Shown: piece by piece, positions 1 through 8,357 of the stretch
How positions within the stretch are numbered: position 1 is the first letter of the stretch
How the letters are laid out: every line of letters begins with the position of its first letter
Origin: JBFLYH01 sp964630235
GTDB taxonomy: Bacteria; Oederibacteriota; JAAXVQ01; JAUVAV01
Direction: 5' to 3'
Assembly (NCBI GenBank): GCA_964630235.1
Contig: CAZVUO010000004.1
Location: forward strand, 260,132-324,131
Length of the DNA: 64,000 bases
Translations under genes and position numbers: made by a program
The notes under the pieces: model-generated
What the model saw: the letters and a program-made list of their open reading frames with translations, nothing else
Database searches by the model: none
Told to the model about the DNA's origin: nothing

Positions 1-2
1 CA

Positions 3-1130
3 AAACCCGTTTCCTTCACCACGCTGGGCGTGCCGGACGAAGTCGCCGGCTTCAAACTCGTTGAGCCGGCCGGGCGCGAGGCGCGCTTCACCTGGCTGCC
101 AGGCGGCACGGTGCAGTATGAGATCGAGGTCCGCATGCCCACGGACCTGGCCCTGGGCCGTATCCTGCGGTTCGCCAAACCGCCTGCCGTTGTGGGCGGT
201 TTGGAGCCGAACCATGAATACCGCGCGTCCGTCCGGGCCTTCCAGGGCGACAGCGCGGGCGTCTGGTCCGAGCCCGTGTCCTTCACCACCTTGCCCCGTC
301 AGGCGCCGGCCCGGGTGACTGTGAGCGGCGTGACCGCCGCCGAGGCCACCGTGGCCTGGGAAAGGCTTCCCGGTCCAGCCGCCGTGACCTACGCCGTGCG
401 CTGGGCGCCCGCGGCCGGGCAGGAGTGGCAGACGACGTCGGACATCAAAGGCCTGGCCGCGATCCTGACGCCCCTTGACCCCAACCAGACTTACCGGTTC
501 GAAGTTCAAGCGTTCAATGCCGGCGGCGCGGGTCCCTGGAGCCCCACCCAGACCTTCCGCACCCCGGACGCCCCGCCTCAGCGCGCGCCCGAACGCCTGC
601 GCGTGGACCAGATTACGGATCTGTCGGCGCGCGTTCAGTGGCGGCCCCTGCCCGGCGCTCAGGGATACCACCTGAGCCTCGGCCTGTCCAGCGACGTCAG
701 CGACCGGCCTCAAATCGTTTCGGCCGAGACCTTCCAAACCTTGCGCAGCCTGATTCCCGAAACCAATTATTACATCACGGTGCGCGGCTATAACGCTTCG
801 GGCGAGGGGCCCTGGACCGAACCCCTCTGGTTCGCCACCCGGCCATCGCCCCCCATCACCGCCCCGACCGGCACGGGCTTGAGCGACATCACCGCGCGGG
901 CCATCACCCTTACCTGGGACGCCGATCCCAAAGTCCTGCGTTACGAAGTGAGCATCGGCACGGATGCGCTGGGTGAGGATCAGGGACCGCCCCAGGTCAG
1001 CCCCGCGCCTCCTTTCGTGTTCGTCAACCTGCAGCCCAACACCACCTACCGGGCCAAGGTCCGCATGGTCAACGCCGGCGGCCATGGGCCGTGGAGCCAG
1101 GTCCGGGCCGCCACCACTCTCCCCGAATAA
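3..1130 (+). CDS. Fibronectin type III repeat protein, 5' end outside window
   Basis: The frame is open to the left edge, so only the last 375 or so residues are visible. A GTG at 30 is not the real start, because FN3 sequence (PVSFTTL) precedes it in frame. Four complete FN3 domains of about 90 residues follow the tail of a fifth, at roughly residues 10-99, 100-189, 190-280 and 281-374. Each has the usual 'LxPNxxYxxxVxAxN' strand and ends near 'GPWS'. FN3 domains are extracytoplasmic spacer or binding modules. No enzyme domain, anchor or sorting signal is visible in the part seen. The gene converges on the minus-strand cluster and a strong terminator starts 5 bases after its stop. A scaffold or adhesion role is inference. 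Confidence 0.85.
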   Translation, partial: KPVSFTTLGVPDEVAGFKLVEPAGREARFTWLPGGTVQYEIEVRMPTDLALGRILRFAKPPAVVGGLEPNHEYRASVRAFQGDSAGVWSEPVSFTTLPRQAPARVTVSGVTAAEATVAWERLPGPAAVTYAVRWAPAAGQEWQTTSDIKGLAAILTPLDPNQTYRFEVQAFNAGGAGPWSPTQTFRTPDAPPQRAPERLRVDQITDLSARVQWRPLPGAQGYHLSLGLSSDVSDRPQIVSAETFQTLRSLIPETNYYITVRGYNASGEGPWTEPLWFATRPSPPITAPTGTGLSDITARAITLTWDADPKVLRYEVSIGTDALGEDQGPPQVSPAPPFVFVNLQPNTTYRAKVRMVNAGGHGPWSQVRAATTLPE

Positions 1131-1134
1131 AAAA

Positions 1135-1165
1135 GCCCCGCACCGTGAGGTGCGGGGCTTTTTTT
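1135..1165. terminator. Bidirectional rho-independent terminator
   Basis: There is a perfect 10-bp stem (GCCCCGCACC at 1135-1144 with GGTGCGGGGC at 1149-1158) and a GTGA tetraloop. Seven T follow on the + strand (1159-1165), and six A precede it (1129-1134), which give a T-run on the minus strand. It separates the converging FN3 gene (+) and the HAMP-protein gene (-) and can serve both. Confidence 0.95.
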
Positions 1166-1181
1166 CGCGACCGCCGGGCGG

Positions 1182-1742
1182 TTACTCGGTCTTGTAGCGT
1201 TTCCAGCTTTCCTTCAGCTTGACCAGCGTGGACAGAAGATCGGCTCCCTTGGGGGGCTTGCCCGCGCCCTGCCGTCTGGCCGCTTCGATGGCCTCGGCCA
1301 GCAGCTGCTGGTTTTCCCGCACCTGATCCCGCCACTGAACGCTCAGGGCGTTAAACAGGTCCACGAGCGCTTTGAATTCATCGGACCGCCGCAACCCGAT
1401 GTTCAGGGTCAGGTCCCCGGCCAGCAGGGCTTTTAAGGTCTGCTCGAAGCGGAACATGGGTCCGGCGATCGTGTGGGAGACAAACACGGCCAGCACCGCC
1501 GAGATCAGCAGAAACAGGATCAGCAGCACCAACAGGGTGCGGTTGACGGAAACAAACAGCGGCGCGAACTGGGCGGCCACGGGCGGCAGGTTGTAGAACT
1601 GGTCCATGATCCGGACCCAGGTGGTGTAATACGCGGTAAACGCGACCGTGAGGGCCATGATCGAAATACCGAAAAGGATCCGGGCGATAAACCGGAGCTG
1701 AAAATCCTTGTTGATTAAAAAATTCCGCCGACGCCATTTCAT
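1182..1742 (-). CDS. Two-TM membrane protein with HAMP domain, no output domain
   Basis: A 186-residue protein with a basic N-terminus, a membrane helix at about 17-40, a short periplasmic loop (41-66) and a second helix at about 68-89. A HAMP linker follows at roughly 87-137 (AGP at 93-95; acidic 'SDEF' near 120-123). A charged, probably coiled-coil tail runs to the end. HAMP domains normally relay a transmembrane signal to a kinase, cyclase or chemotaxis domain. Here nothing follows, so the protein may be a stand-alone signalling adaptor or a remnant. The ATG at 1742 has a G-rich Shine-Dalgarno (GAGGGGG). It is the last gene of a minus-strand run after the pseudopilin-like gene, separated by 192 bp. 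Confidence 0.75.
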   Translation of the reverse strand: MKWRRRNFLINKDFQLRFIARILFGISIMALTVAFTAYYTTWVRIMDQFYNLPPVAAQFAPLFVSVNRTLLVLLILFLLISAVLAVFVSHTIAGPMFRFEQTLKALLAGDLTLNIGLRRSDEFKALVDLFNALSVQWRDQVRENQQLLAEAIEAARRQGAGKPPKGADLLSTLVKLKESWKRYKTE

Positions 1743-1910
1743 GGCGTTACCACCCCCTCGCTAGGCGCCTGGGCGTTCGCCGCTCAGGCTTTAGGACAAT
1801 TGAGCAAGCCGGGCAATTCAAACGGTCCCAAGCTCCGTCGCGACCGCCGGGAGTCCCCTATCCAACCGGTCGAGGCGGTCCCTTGGCTCCAGTTGCTCGC
1901 TCACCGGACC

Positions 1911-1931
1911 GGATAGGCTTGTCGCCTATCC
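1911..1931 (-). other. Hairpin after pseudopilin-like gene, no T-run
   Basis: GGATAGGC (1911-1918) pairs perfectly with GCCTATCC (1924-1931) across a 5-nt loop, directly after the stop of the upstream minus-strand gene. The missing U-tract argues against intrinsic termination. It may be an mRNA-end stabiliser or a short palindromic repeat. The rest of 1743-1934 shows no gene. Confidence 0.5.
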
Positions 1932-1934
1932 CGC

Positions 1935-2366
1935 TCAGTACGCCGAATAGGACAACCCGCGCGTATCCAGGCCGATGGAATTGACGTAGATCCGGCCGGT
2001 TTCGTAGTTGTAGTACCAGCCGCGCCCATACCCGCGCGGAGTGGCGGTCCCGTAGGTGACCTCGGCGCCCGCCGGCGAAGCCGCGCCGCCGCGCGGATGG
2101 AGCGCGTCCACGGCCGGCACCTCGGGCAAGTACTGCCCGAACACTGATTGCCGGTTCAATTCGCGGGGAAAGACGCCGTTGTGGTCCTGGTAGTAAAGGA
2201 GCAAGGCCTGCCGGATCTGATGCAGGCGCCCGACCGTGGTCCCTTCCCGGGTTTTCTCCATCAAAAAGCTGAAGCGCATGCCCACCAGCAGCAGCAGGAA
2301 CAGGATCAGGATGCAGGGAAGGAGCAGGTCCTTCACCAGGCTTGACGTCCGGATCGGCGTGCTCAT
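1935..2366 (-). CDS. Pseudopilin-like (GspG-type) membrane protein
   Basis: A 143-residue protein with one N-terminal hydrophobic helix (about 11-30), then the pattern 'RLHQIRQALLLYYQDHNGVFP' split over residues 45-65 and a C-terminal 'GWYYNYETGRIYVNS'. This layout is typical of major pseudopilins and other type IV pilin-like proteins, in which the helix packs in the pilus core and the C-terminal strand ends in a W/Y-G-x-I-x-N motif. The canonical prepilin peptidase site (G-F/M-T-L-x-E) is not evident, so processing is doubtful. The gene overlaps the phosphatase gene by ATGA. No secretion ATPase or peptidase lies nearby. Function is inferred from fold resemblance only. Confidence 0.65.
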   Translation of the reverse strand: MSTPIRTSSLVKDLLLPCILILFLLLLVGMRFSFLMEKTREGTTVGRLHQIRQALLLYYQDHNGVFPRELNRQSVFGQYLPEVPAVDALHPRGGAASPAGAEVTYGTATPRGYGRGWYYNYETGRIYVNSIGLDTRGLSYSAY

Positions 2367-3274
2367 GAAACGGCCTCCTTGACGGTCCGCCGCGTCTCGA
2401 GGGCGTCCCGCAGGGTTTTAATCAGGCTGGCGTGGAGGCGGCCGTTGCTGGCGAGAAACGTGCCGCCATAAAGGTTGTACCGTTCGCCGGAAAGGTCGGT
2501 CAGGCGGCCGCCCGCTTCGGCCAGCATCACCGAAGCCGCCGCCACGTCCCAGGGTTTCAGTTTGTATTCCCAAAATCCGTCGAACCGGCCGCAGGCGACG
2601 TCGCACAAGTCCAGGGACGCGGAGCCGGCCCGGCGGACAGCCTGGCAGTGCCGGGAAACATATTGGAATTCCACGAAGTTGTTGCGGGTGCTGGTGGCCA
2701 GATCATAGGGAAAGCCGGTGGCCAGCAACGCGCGGCGCAGGCTTGGGGTGCTGGAAACCCGCAGGCGCTGCCGGTTGCGCCAGGCGCCGCGCCCCAGGCG
2801 GCCGAAAAAAAGTTCGTTGAGCATGGGATTGTAAACCGCGCCCAGCCGCACCAGGCCGTCCCATTCCACCCCCGCGGAGACGGCGAAATGGGGAAACCCG
2901 TGGGCGTAATTCGTGGTGCCGTCGAGGGGATCCACGATCCAACGGACGCGTCCGGCCGGCGCCGGGCCCGGGGGAAATCCGCGGCCCGAAGCCTCGACCA
3001 GTTCCTCGGAAACCAATTCGTGGTCCGGAAAATGCCGCCGCAGGGCTCGGCAGAACAGCGCCTCGACCGCGTGATCCATTTCAGTCACCAAGTCCACTTC
3101 GCTCTTGAACCGGACCTGGTGAACCTTGCCCAGCCGGCGCCGCAAGCGTTCACCGGCCGACAACACCAACTGTCGCAGCAGGTCCTGGATGCGGGTCAGG
3201 CCATGGGGCGTGCTCAAAGGCGTCGCGGTCTCCGTCGGGTTGGTAGGTTGCACCATTCTATCATCGGCCTGCAA
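2363..3274 (-). CDS. suhB: Inositol monophosphatase family phosphatase (SuhB-like)
   Basis: A Mg2+-dependent phosphatase of the IMPase/FIG superfamily, 303 residues. Metal and catalytic motifs are intact: E90-E91 in 'SEEL', 'DPLDGTTN' at 115-122 (D115, D118, T120), and 'WDVAAA' at 242-247. The region is wholly cytosolic in type. The N-terminal 25-30 residues precede the conserved fold; an internal ATG (residue 7) is an equally possible start. Family members dephosphorylate inositol-1-phosphate, but many bacterial ones act on other sugar phosphates or associate with rRNA maturation (SuhB), so the substrate is not fixed. It overlaps the downstream pseudopilin-like gene by ATGA and lies 208 bp after the FN3/barrel gene. 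Confidence 0.9.
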   Translation of the reverse strand: MQADDRMVQPTNPTETATPLSTPHGLTRIQDLLRQLVLSAGERLRRRLGKVHQVRFKSEVDLVTEMDHAVEALFCRALRRHFPDHELVSEELVEASGRGFPPGPAPAGRVRWIVDPLDGTTNYAHGFPHFAVSAGVEWDGLVRLGAVYNPMLNELFFGRLGRGAWRNRQRLRVSSTPSLRRALLATGFPYDLATSTRNNFVEFQYVSRHCQAVRRAGSASLDLCDVACGRFDGFWEYKLKPWDVAAASVMLAEAGGRLTDLSGERYNLYGGTFLASNGRLHASLIKTLRDALETRRTVKEAVS

Positions 3275-3294
3275 AGAGCGTCAAGCGAAGGTCT

Positions 3295-3313
3295 CCCCGG
3301 GCAAAGCCCGGGG
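3295..3313 (-). other. GC hairpin between FN3/barrel gene and suhB
   Basis: CCCCGGGC (3295-3302) and GCCCGGGG (3306-3313) form a perfect 8-bp stem with an AAA loop (TTT on the transcript). It sits in the 208-bp gap between the stop of the upstream gene and the suhB start and has no T-run. The rest of the gap shows no gene or clear promoter. Confidence 0.45.
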
Positions 3314-3482
3314 TACCAACTTCAACCCTCGCTACCCCCTCTTGGCGACATCCCCGGAGCAGCAATTCCGCATTCATTCCCCTGCGGAGAGGATGGCGCG
3401 CGGACACCGGTCCTGCCCGGCCAACACTTTTTCCCCGTCCTGCGCCGGGGCGGCCCGATGTAGCCGCCCTATGCTCATCGGA

Positions 3483-4937
3483 TCAATAAGCCGCCGGAAA
3501 AAGCGTGAAGCGGAGGTTGAAATAGCCGAGGAACGCCCAGCCTTGGTCCCAGTGCAGGTACGCGATGTCGAAATTGAACAGCCGGTCCACGTGCATGTTG
3601 ATCAACACCGGATGCTGTTGGGAGCGGAGGTCGGCGTCCAGGGGGTAAAGAATCTCCCACGTCAGGTTGACACGGCGGGCCAAAGGCACGTCCAGGCCAA
3701 AATAGATCAGATTACGGGTCCGGAAGGTTTCTCCATAAGTCAAATATTTGGACAAGTAAAAGATGGGATCGCCGTACGAGCCGAAGAGGTAACCGCCATG
3801 GACCCCCAGTTCGCCGAAACTGCGGCTCGCGGCCACATAGCCGCCCCACACGTAATCCAGTTCGGACTTGTTGGAAAAAGTGAAACTGCCGGCGGTTTGG
3901 CTCTGCTGTCCGGCGAACAACTGCAGGGCGGCCTTGCCGCCGGCCGCGACAGCCAGGGGCCAGCTTTTTTCCGACACCAGCGTGTATTTGGCGTCCGCGG
4001 ACAGGAGCCACAGGCTGATGGGATCGAGGTACACGGCCAGCGGAGACAGGTCCGGGTCCTGCTCGCCGTAGAGCGTTCCGATATAGTACGTGAATTGGAG
4101 GTCGCCGGTCAGACCGGTGTCGAGCCAATCCACGCCCCGGTAGGCCGAGGACAATAGGATCAGACCGCTGCGGCTGCGCGGCCGGGCCTGGCCCGTTGCC
4201 TCGGCGCTGGCTGCGCTGGTTTGCCCCCGCGCATCCACGGTCAGCACCTGATAGGTGTAGTTCCGGCGGGGCTCCACGGCATCGTCGTAGTATTCCTCGC
4301 GGGTAACCGGCTTCTCGGTCAGAAGCCGGGGCGGCTCGCTCGGCGCCGTGGTCCGGCGCACCAGATAACCGACCACCTCGAAGGACGTGCGGGCGGGCTT
4401 CTTCCACTTCAAGTATACGCGTTCCTCCAGATTGCTGACCGCGACCTCGGGCGGCAAGGGAGGATCGGCGGGCAGGAGCTTCGAGAGGATCACGGCCGAG
4501 GCGGCCAGCGTATCGCCCGCCGCCGTGATCGCGGCGACCTGGTAGGCATACCATTCCTCCGCCGTGGCGCTGAGATCCTGGTAGCTGGTGGCGGTGAGCA
4601 TGGCGGGTGTGAGCAGTTCCAGCTTCCGGCCGCCTGCGCCCCGCGAGACCAGATAGCCGTCCACCGTGCGCGCGGTCTGGGTGGTGGACCAGGAAAGCGT
4701 GATCGCTTCGGCGGTGGCCGTGGCGGTCAGGCCCAACGGATCCGGAAGCGCCCTCGCGGCCGGGGTGGCGCCCTGGGCCGCGGCCGGGACGGAGGCGGGG
4801 ACGGCCGCCTGGACCGTGTTGCTCTCAGCCGCGGCCAGCGCGGCCAGGGCCCGCTCCAGCGGCGACAAGGCCTTGGCGCCGGTACAGAGGCCCGCCGCCA
4901 GCAGCAAGCCGCACAGGGGAAGAACCTTGGCCCTCAT
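3483..4937 (-). CDS. Secreted FN3 protein with C-terminal beta-barrel-like region
   Basis: A 484-residue protein with a signal peptide (hydrophobic core 5-20, likely cut near 22-25). An Ala-rich linker leads into two FN3-like domains (about 66-155 and 158-255). The last 230 residues show alternating hydrophobic/aromatic strands separated by turns and end in '...TLFPAAY', as in outer-membrane barrels. No known enzyme motif is present. It starts 4 nt after the trpG stop with Shine-Dalgarno AAGGA inside the trpG end, so it is translationally coupled to the his-trp run. That is an odd position for an envelope protein. Family unknown; the barrel call is inference from the strand pattern. Confidence 0.7.
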   Translation of the reverse strand: MRAKVLPLCGLLLAAGLCTGAKALSPLERALAALAAAESNTVQAAVPASVPAAAQGATPAARALPDPLGLTATATAEAITLSWSTTQTARTVDGYLVSRGAGGRKLELLTPAMLTATSYQDLSATAEEWYAYQVAAITAAGDTLAASAVILSKLLPADPPLPPEVAVSNLEERVYLKWKKPARTSFEVVGYLVRRTTAPSEPPRLLTEKPVTREEYYDDAVEPRRNYTYQVLTVDARGQTSAASAEATGQARPRSRSGLILLSSAYRGVDWLDTGLTGDLQFTYYIGTLYGEQDPDLSPLAVYLDPISLWLLSADAKYTLVSEKSWPLAVAAGGKAALQLFAGQQSQTAGSFTFSNKSELDYVWGGYVAASRSFGELGVHGGYLFGSYGDPIFYLSKYLTYGETFRTRNLIYFGLDVPLARRVNLTWEILYPLDADLRSQQHPVLINMHVDRLFNFDIAYLHWDQGWAFLGYFNLRFTLFPAAY

Positions 4938-4941
4938 CTGG

Positions 4942-5532
4942 TCAATCCTTTCGCGCGCCGGACGGACGGCGGAATTTTATAAAATTCGCAAGCAGCGCTT
5001 TGCCCGACTCGGTCAGGATGGATTCCGGATGGAACTGCACGCCTTCCGTCGGGAATCGCCGGTGCCGCAGGCCCATGATCTCGCCGGCCCGCGTCCGGGC
5101 GGTGACCACCAGGCTGCCCGGCAGACCGGCCGGCGAAACCAGGAGCGAATGGTAGCGGGTGGCGGTCAGGGGGTTGGGCAGACCCTGGAACACGCCGCGG
5201 CCGTCGTGCCGGACTTCCGAGGTTTTGCCGTGCATCAGCCGCGTGGCGCGCACCACCTTGCCGCCGAACGCCTCGCCGATGGCCTGGTGCCCGAGACACA
5301 CACCCAGGATCGGTACGCGCGGCGCGAAGGCGCGTATCGCGGCCAACGAGATGCCGGCTTCCCGCGGCGTGCAAGGGCCGGGCGAGACCAGCAGGCGGTC
5401 GGGTTTGAGCCGCGCGATGCCCGGGATATCAATCTGGTCGTTGCGGACCACGCGCACGCGCTGGCCCAGTTCGCCCAAGTACTGCACCAGGTTGTAGGTA
5501 AAAGAATCGTAATTGTCTATGACGAGGATCAC
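4942..5532 (-). CDS. trpG: Anthranilate synthase component II (glutamine amidotransferase)
   Basis: A class I glutamine amidotransferase, 196 residues. It releases ammonia from glutamine for TrpE to convert chorismate to anthranilate. The triad is visible: C79 in 'GVCLGHQ', then H168 and E170 in 'QFHPES'. The start 'MILVIDNYDSFTYNL' and 'SPGPCTP' at 50-56 are typical. It overlaps trpE by ATGA, so the two subunits are translationally coupled. PabA of folate synthesis is a close relative and some bacteria share one subunit for both roles; the neighbour decides for TrpG, although dual use is possible. Confidence 0.95.
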   Translation of the reverse strand: MILVIDNYDSFTYNLVQYLGELGQRVRVVRNDQIDIPGIARLKPDRLLVSPGPCTPREAGISLAAIRAFAPRVPILGVCLGHQAIGEAFGGKVVRATRLMHGKTSEVRHDGRGVFQGLPNPLTATRYHSLLVSPAGLPGSLVVTARTRAGEIMGLRHRRFPTEGVQFHPESILTESGKALLANFIKFRRPSGARKD

Positions 5533-7055
5533 GGCTTGCGCCTCCCGCCCGCGGCCGCGGGGAGGCCCACCGGCCAGCCCTGGCTGGCCAGTTCCAGCGC
5601 CCGCTTGAGCGCACGCATCTTGTTCTCTGTTTCCAGATATTCCCGCTCGGGCTTGGAATCGGCCACGATCCCAGCGGCGGCCTGGAGGTGATAGGTCCCC
5701 CGGGAATAGAGGATGGTCCGGATGGTGATGCCCGTGTCCAGATCCCCCGAGTAATCGAAGTAGCCCACGGCGCCTCCATACGGACCCCGCCGCTCGGTTT
5801 CAAGTTCCTCGATGATCTCCATGGCCCTGATCTTGGGCGCGCCGGTCACGGTGCCGGCCGGAAACGCGGCCTGCAGCGCGTCGCACTGGTCGCGGCCGGC
5901 CTGGAGCTTCCCTTCCACGTGGGACACAATGTGCATCACATGCGAGTAGCGCTCGATCACCATCAGCTCCGGCACCCGCACGGTTCCGTACCGGCACACG
6001 CGCCCCAGGTCGTTGCGCCCCAGGTCCACCAGCATGATGTGCTCGGCCCGCTCTTTGGGATCGGCCAGGAGCCGCGCTTCCAGGCGCTGGTCTTCGGTGG
6101 ACGTGGCGCCGCGCCGGACCGTGCCGGCGATCGGCCGGGTCGCGGCGATGTTGCCGGTCTTCCGCAACAGGAGTTCCGGCGAGGAGCCGATCAGTTCGCA
6201 CTCCGGGAAACGCAGATAGAACATATACGGCGAGGGATTGATGGTGCGCAGGGCCCGGTACACTGAAAAAGGCGGCGCCGCCAGCTCGGCGCTCAAGCGC
6301 CGCGAGATCTGGACCTGGATGATATCGCCGGCGCGGATGTATTCTTTGGCCTTGCGCACCTGGGCCAGGAACCGGGCCCGCGTGACGTTGGAACGAAGAT
6401 GGAGCGCGGGGCGCAGGGACCGGCGGTCCGGCCCTTCGGCGCGCGGCAGAGGCTGGCGCAGCTCGCGGCTTACGCGGCGGATCGCCGCCAGCGCGCGCTG
6501 GTAGGCCCGGGCTGGATCGCCGGTCACATGGGCGTTGCTCACGACCTTGATCACGTGCTGCACGTGGTCGAAGACCAACAGGTTCTCGGTGAACACCAGC
6601 AAAGCGTCCGGAAGCCCCAGGGGATCCGGATTTCGGGTGGGAATTTTTTCGAAATAGCGCGCCAGGTCGTAGCTCAGATACCCGACCGCCCCGCCGTGGA
6701 ACGGCGGGAGTCCGGGCGTGGCCACGTGGCGGAAGCGCCGGAGCAGCGACCTGACCACGGCCAGGGGATTGCCGCCGTGCGGAAGGAGCCGGACCTGCCC
6801 GGCCTGGTGATGTTCCACCACGCCGCCGCGGACCGCCATCCATTCCGACGGATTGGCGCCCAAAAAGGAATACCGTCCGACCTGATCGCCGCCTTCCACG
6901 CTTTCCAGCAGGAACGCGCGGGACGCCTGGCCGGCGATCTTGAGAAAGGCCGATACCGGCGTCTCCACGTCCGCCGGCAGCTCAGCGTACACGGGGATCA
7001 GGTTCCCGCGCCGGCACCGGCGCTTGAATTCGTCCCAAGTCGGGTAAAAATTCAT
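5529..7055 (-). CDS. trpE: Anthranilate synthase component I
   Basis: The chorismate-using subunit of anthranilate synthase, 508 residues, the normal TrpE length. The tryptophan feedback site motif 'LLES' is at 49-52. The C-terminal catalytic domain carries 'PIAGTVRRG', 'VDLGRNDLGRV' and 'GTVTGAPKIRAMEI'. The LLES motif and length favour TrpE over PabB. It lies 20 nt after hisI and overlaps trpG by ATGA, so it is part of the his run. No trp leader peptide or attenuator fits in the 20-nt gap, so transcription is probably controlled with the his genes and activity by feedback inhibition. No trpD, C, F, B or A is in the window. Confidence 0.97.
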   Translation of the reverse strand: MNFYPTWDEFKRRCRRGNLIPVYAELPADVETPVSAFLKIAGQASRAFLLESVEGGDQVGRYSFLGANPSEWMAVRGGVVEHHQAGQVRLLPHGGNPLAVVRSLLRRFRHVATPGLPPFHGGAVGYLSYDLARYFEKIPTRNPDPLGLPDALLVFTENLLVFDHVQHVIKVVSNAHVTGDPARAYQRALAAIRRVSRELRQPLPRAEGPDRRSLRPALHLRSNVTRARFLAQVRKAKEYIRAGDIIQVQISRRLSAELAAPPFSVYRALRTINPSPYMFYLRFPECELIGSSPELLLRKTGNIAATRPIAGTVRRGATSTEDQRLEARLLADPKERAEHIMLVDLGRNDLGRVCRYGTVRVPELMVIERYSHVMHIVSHVEGKLQAGRDQCDALQAAFPAGTVTGAPKIRAMEIIEELETERRGPYGGAVGYFDYSGDLDTGITIRTILYSRGTYHLQAAAGIVADSKPEREYLETENKMRALKRALELASQGWPVGLPAAAGGRRKP

Positions 7056-7075
7056 GGCAGCCTCTGGATGCGGAT

Positions 7076-7462
7076 TCAGCGGGCGGAGTACTTGTCCCCG
7101 GGCTCGAACACTTTTTCGCCGTCAACCACCAGCCGTCCGTCTTCGGCCACGCGCCGGAAAAAGCAGGACCGGTAGCCCTCGTGGCAGGCACCCCCGGTCT
7201 GCTCCACCTCGAGCAGCACGGCGTCTTGGTCGCAATCCACATGCAGGCTTTTCACCCGCTGCAGATTGCCCGACGTTTCACCTTTCTTCCAAAGCTTGTT
7301 CCGTGACCGGCTGTAGTAGTGGGCCACGCCGGTCTCCAGGGTCAGGCGCAGGGCTTCCTCGTTCATGAAGGCCTGCATCAACACCTCGCGGGTGGCGACA
7401 TCCTGGACGATGGCCACCAGCAGTCCTCGCGAATCGAATTTCATGCCGTCGGGAATAGGCAT
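7076..7462 (-). CDS. hisI: Phosphoribosyl-AMP cyclohydrolase
   Basis: Opens the adenine ring of phosphoribosyl-AMP (third step of histidine synthesis). The start is placed at ATG 7462 (MPIPDGMKF) because a strong Shine-Dalgarno GGGAGGAC precedes it. A longer frame to 7576 would overlap hisF and consists of repeat sequence. This gives 128 residues, a monofunctional HisI without the HisE domain. Motifs: 'SRSRNKLWKKGETSGN', 'DCDQDAVLL' (metal Asp residues) and 'ACHEGYRSCFF' (zinc Cys). It is separated from hisF by 94 bp of palindromic repeat and from trpE by 20 bp. The pyrophosphohydrolase HisE must be encoded elsewhere. Confidence 0.95.
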   Translation of the reverse strand: MPIPDGMKFDSRGLLVAIVQDVATREVLMQAFMNEEALRLTLETGVAHYYSRSRNKLWKKGETSGNLQRVKSLHVDCDQDAVLLEVEQTGGACHEGYRSCFFRRVAEDGRLVVDGEKVFEPGDKYSAR

Positions 7463-7511
7463 TTGTGGGTCCTCCCTCTCAGTAAGAAGCTTGTTTTCAG
7501 CCAAAAAGAAC

Positions 7512-7573
7512 GAGAGGGGAAAGGCGAAAGGGGCCGCATTTGAGGTTGCTCCCCTTTCACCTATCGCCTCTCC
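7512..7573 (-). repeat. Imperfect palindrome between hisF and hisI, overlapping the hisF 3' end
   Basis: The left arm (7512-7533) begins GAGAGGGGAAAGGCGAAAGG. The right arm (7549-7572) is its near inverse, CCCCTTTCACCTATCGCCTC. The loop contains GCATTTGAG. The arm and loop words recur in the elements upstream of hisD, mlaF and the 59-residue protein gene, so this is a diverged family member without the GC hairpin. It includes the hisF stop codon, so the last hisF codons derive from or double as repeat. Confidence 0.65.
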
Positions 7574-8348
7574 CATGCTCTTGCGTTAGGCGCACCGGCA
7601 CGCCGCGCCGGGCCAGGTACCGCTTGGCCTGGCTGATGGTGTACTTACCGTAGTGAAAAATGCTGGCCGCCAGGACCGCGTCCGCCCAGCCCTGGTCCAG
7701 CACCTCGGCCAGGTGCTTGAGCTGGCCGGCCCCGCCGCTGGCGATCACCGGCACGCTCACGGCTTGGGAGACGGTGCGCGTCAGTTCCACGTCGTAGCCG
7801 TCCTGCGTGCCGTCGCGATCCATGGAGGTCAGCAAAATCTCTCCCGCGCCCAGGGCCACGCCGCGCCGGGCCCACCGGACCGCGTCCATTCCCGTGGGTG
7901 TTCGTCCGCCGTGGGTGAACACTTCCCAGGCCGGTTTGCGCCCGGGCCGGCGCCGGGCATCAATGGCCAGCACGATGGTGCTGCGGCCGAACACTTCCGA
8001 GGCCTGCCGCAGCAGTTCGGGCCGCTGAACCGCGGTGGTGTTGATTGACACTTTGTCCGCGCCGGCGCGCAGGAGGTCGCGGATGTCCTGGATGGTGCGG
8101 ATGCCTCCGCCCACGGTGAGCGGCATGAACACCTGGTCCGCGCAGCGCTCCACCACGCGCAGCAGGGTGCGCCGGCTCTCCACGCTGGCGGTGATATCGA
8201 GGAACACCAGCTCGTCCGCGCCCGCGCGGTCGTAGACCTTGGCCTGGGCTACCGGATCGCCGGCGTCGCGCAGGTGCACAAAGTGGATGCCCTTGACCAC
8301 CCGGCCGTCCTTGACGTCCAGGCAGGGGATGATGCGTTTAGCCAGCAT
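7557..8348 (-). CDS. hisF: Imidazole glycerol phosphate synthase, cyclase subunit
   Basis: The (beta/alpha)8-barrel subunit that uses ammonia from HisH to turn PRFAR into IGP and AICAR; 263 residues. The two catalytic aspartates are in place: D11 in 'PCLDVKDG' and D130 in 'LAIDARR'. 'TVGGGIR' at 78-84 is a phosphate-binding loop. The tail (RLTQEHGRGDR) is encoded partly by the palindromic repeat that follows. The gene starts 9 nt after hisA. Confidence 0.97.
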   Translation of the reverse strand: MLAKRIIPCLDVKDGRVVKGIHFVHLRDAGDPVAQAKVYDRAGADELVFLDITASVESRRTLLRVVERCADQVFMPLTVGGGIRTIQDIRDLLRAGADKVSINTTAVQRPELLRQASEVFGRSTIVLAIDARRRPGRKPAWEVFTHGGRTPTGMDAVRWARRGVALGAGEILLTSMDRDGTQDGYDVELTRTVSQAVSVPVIASGGAGQLKHLAEVLDQGWADAVLAASIFHYGKYTISQAKRYLARRGVPVRLTQEHGRGDR

Positions 8349-8357
8349 GGCGGCCGC

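Noticed and set aside
7463..7576. 38-residue N-terminal extension of HisI
   Set aside because: It is encoded by the palindromic repeat and overlaps hisF; the strong SD lies directly before ATG 7462.
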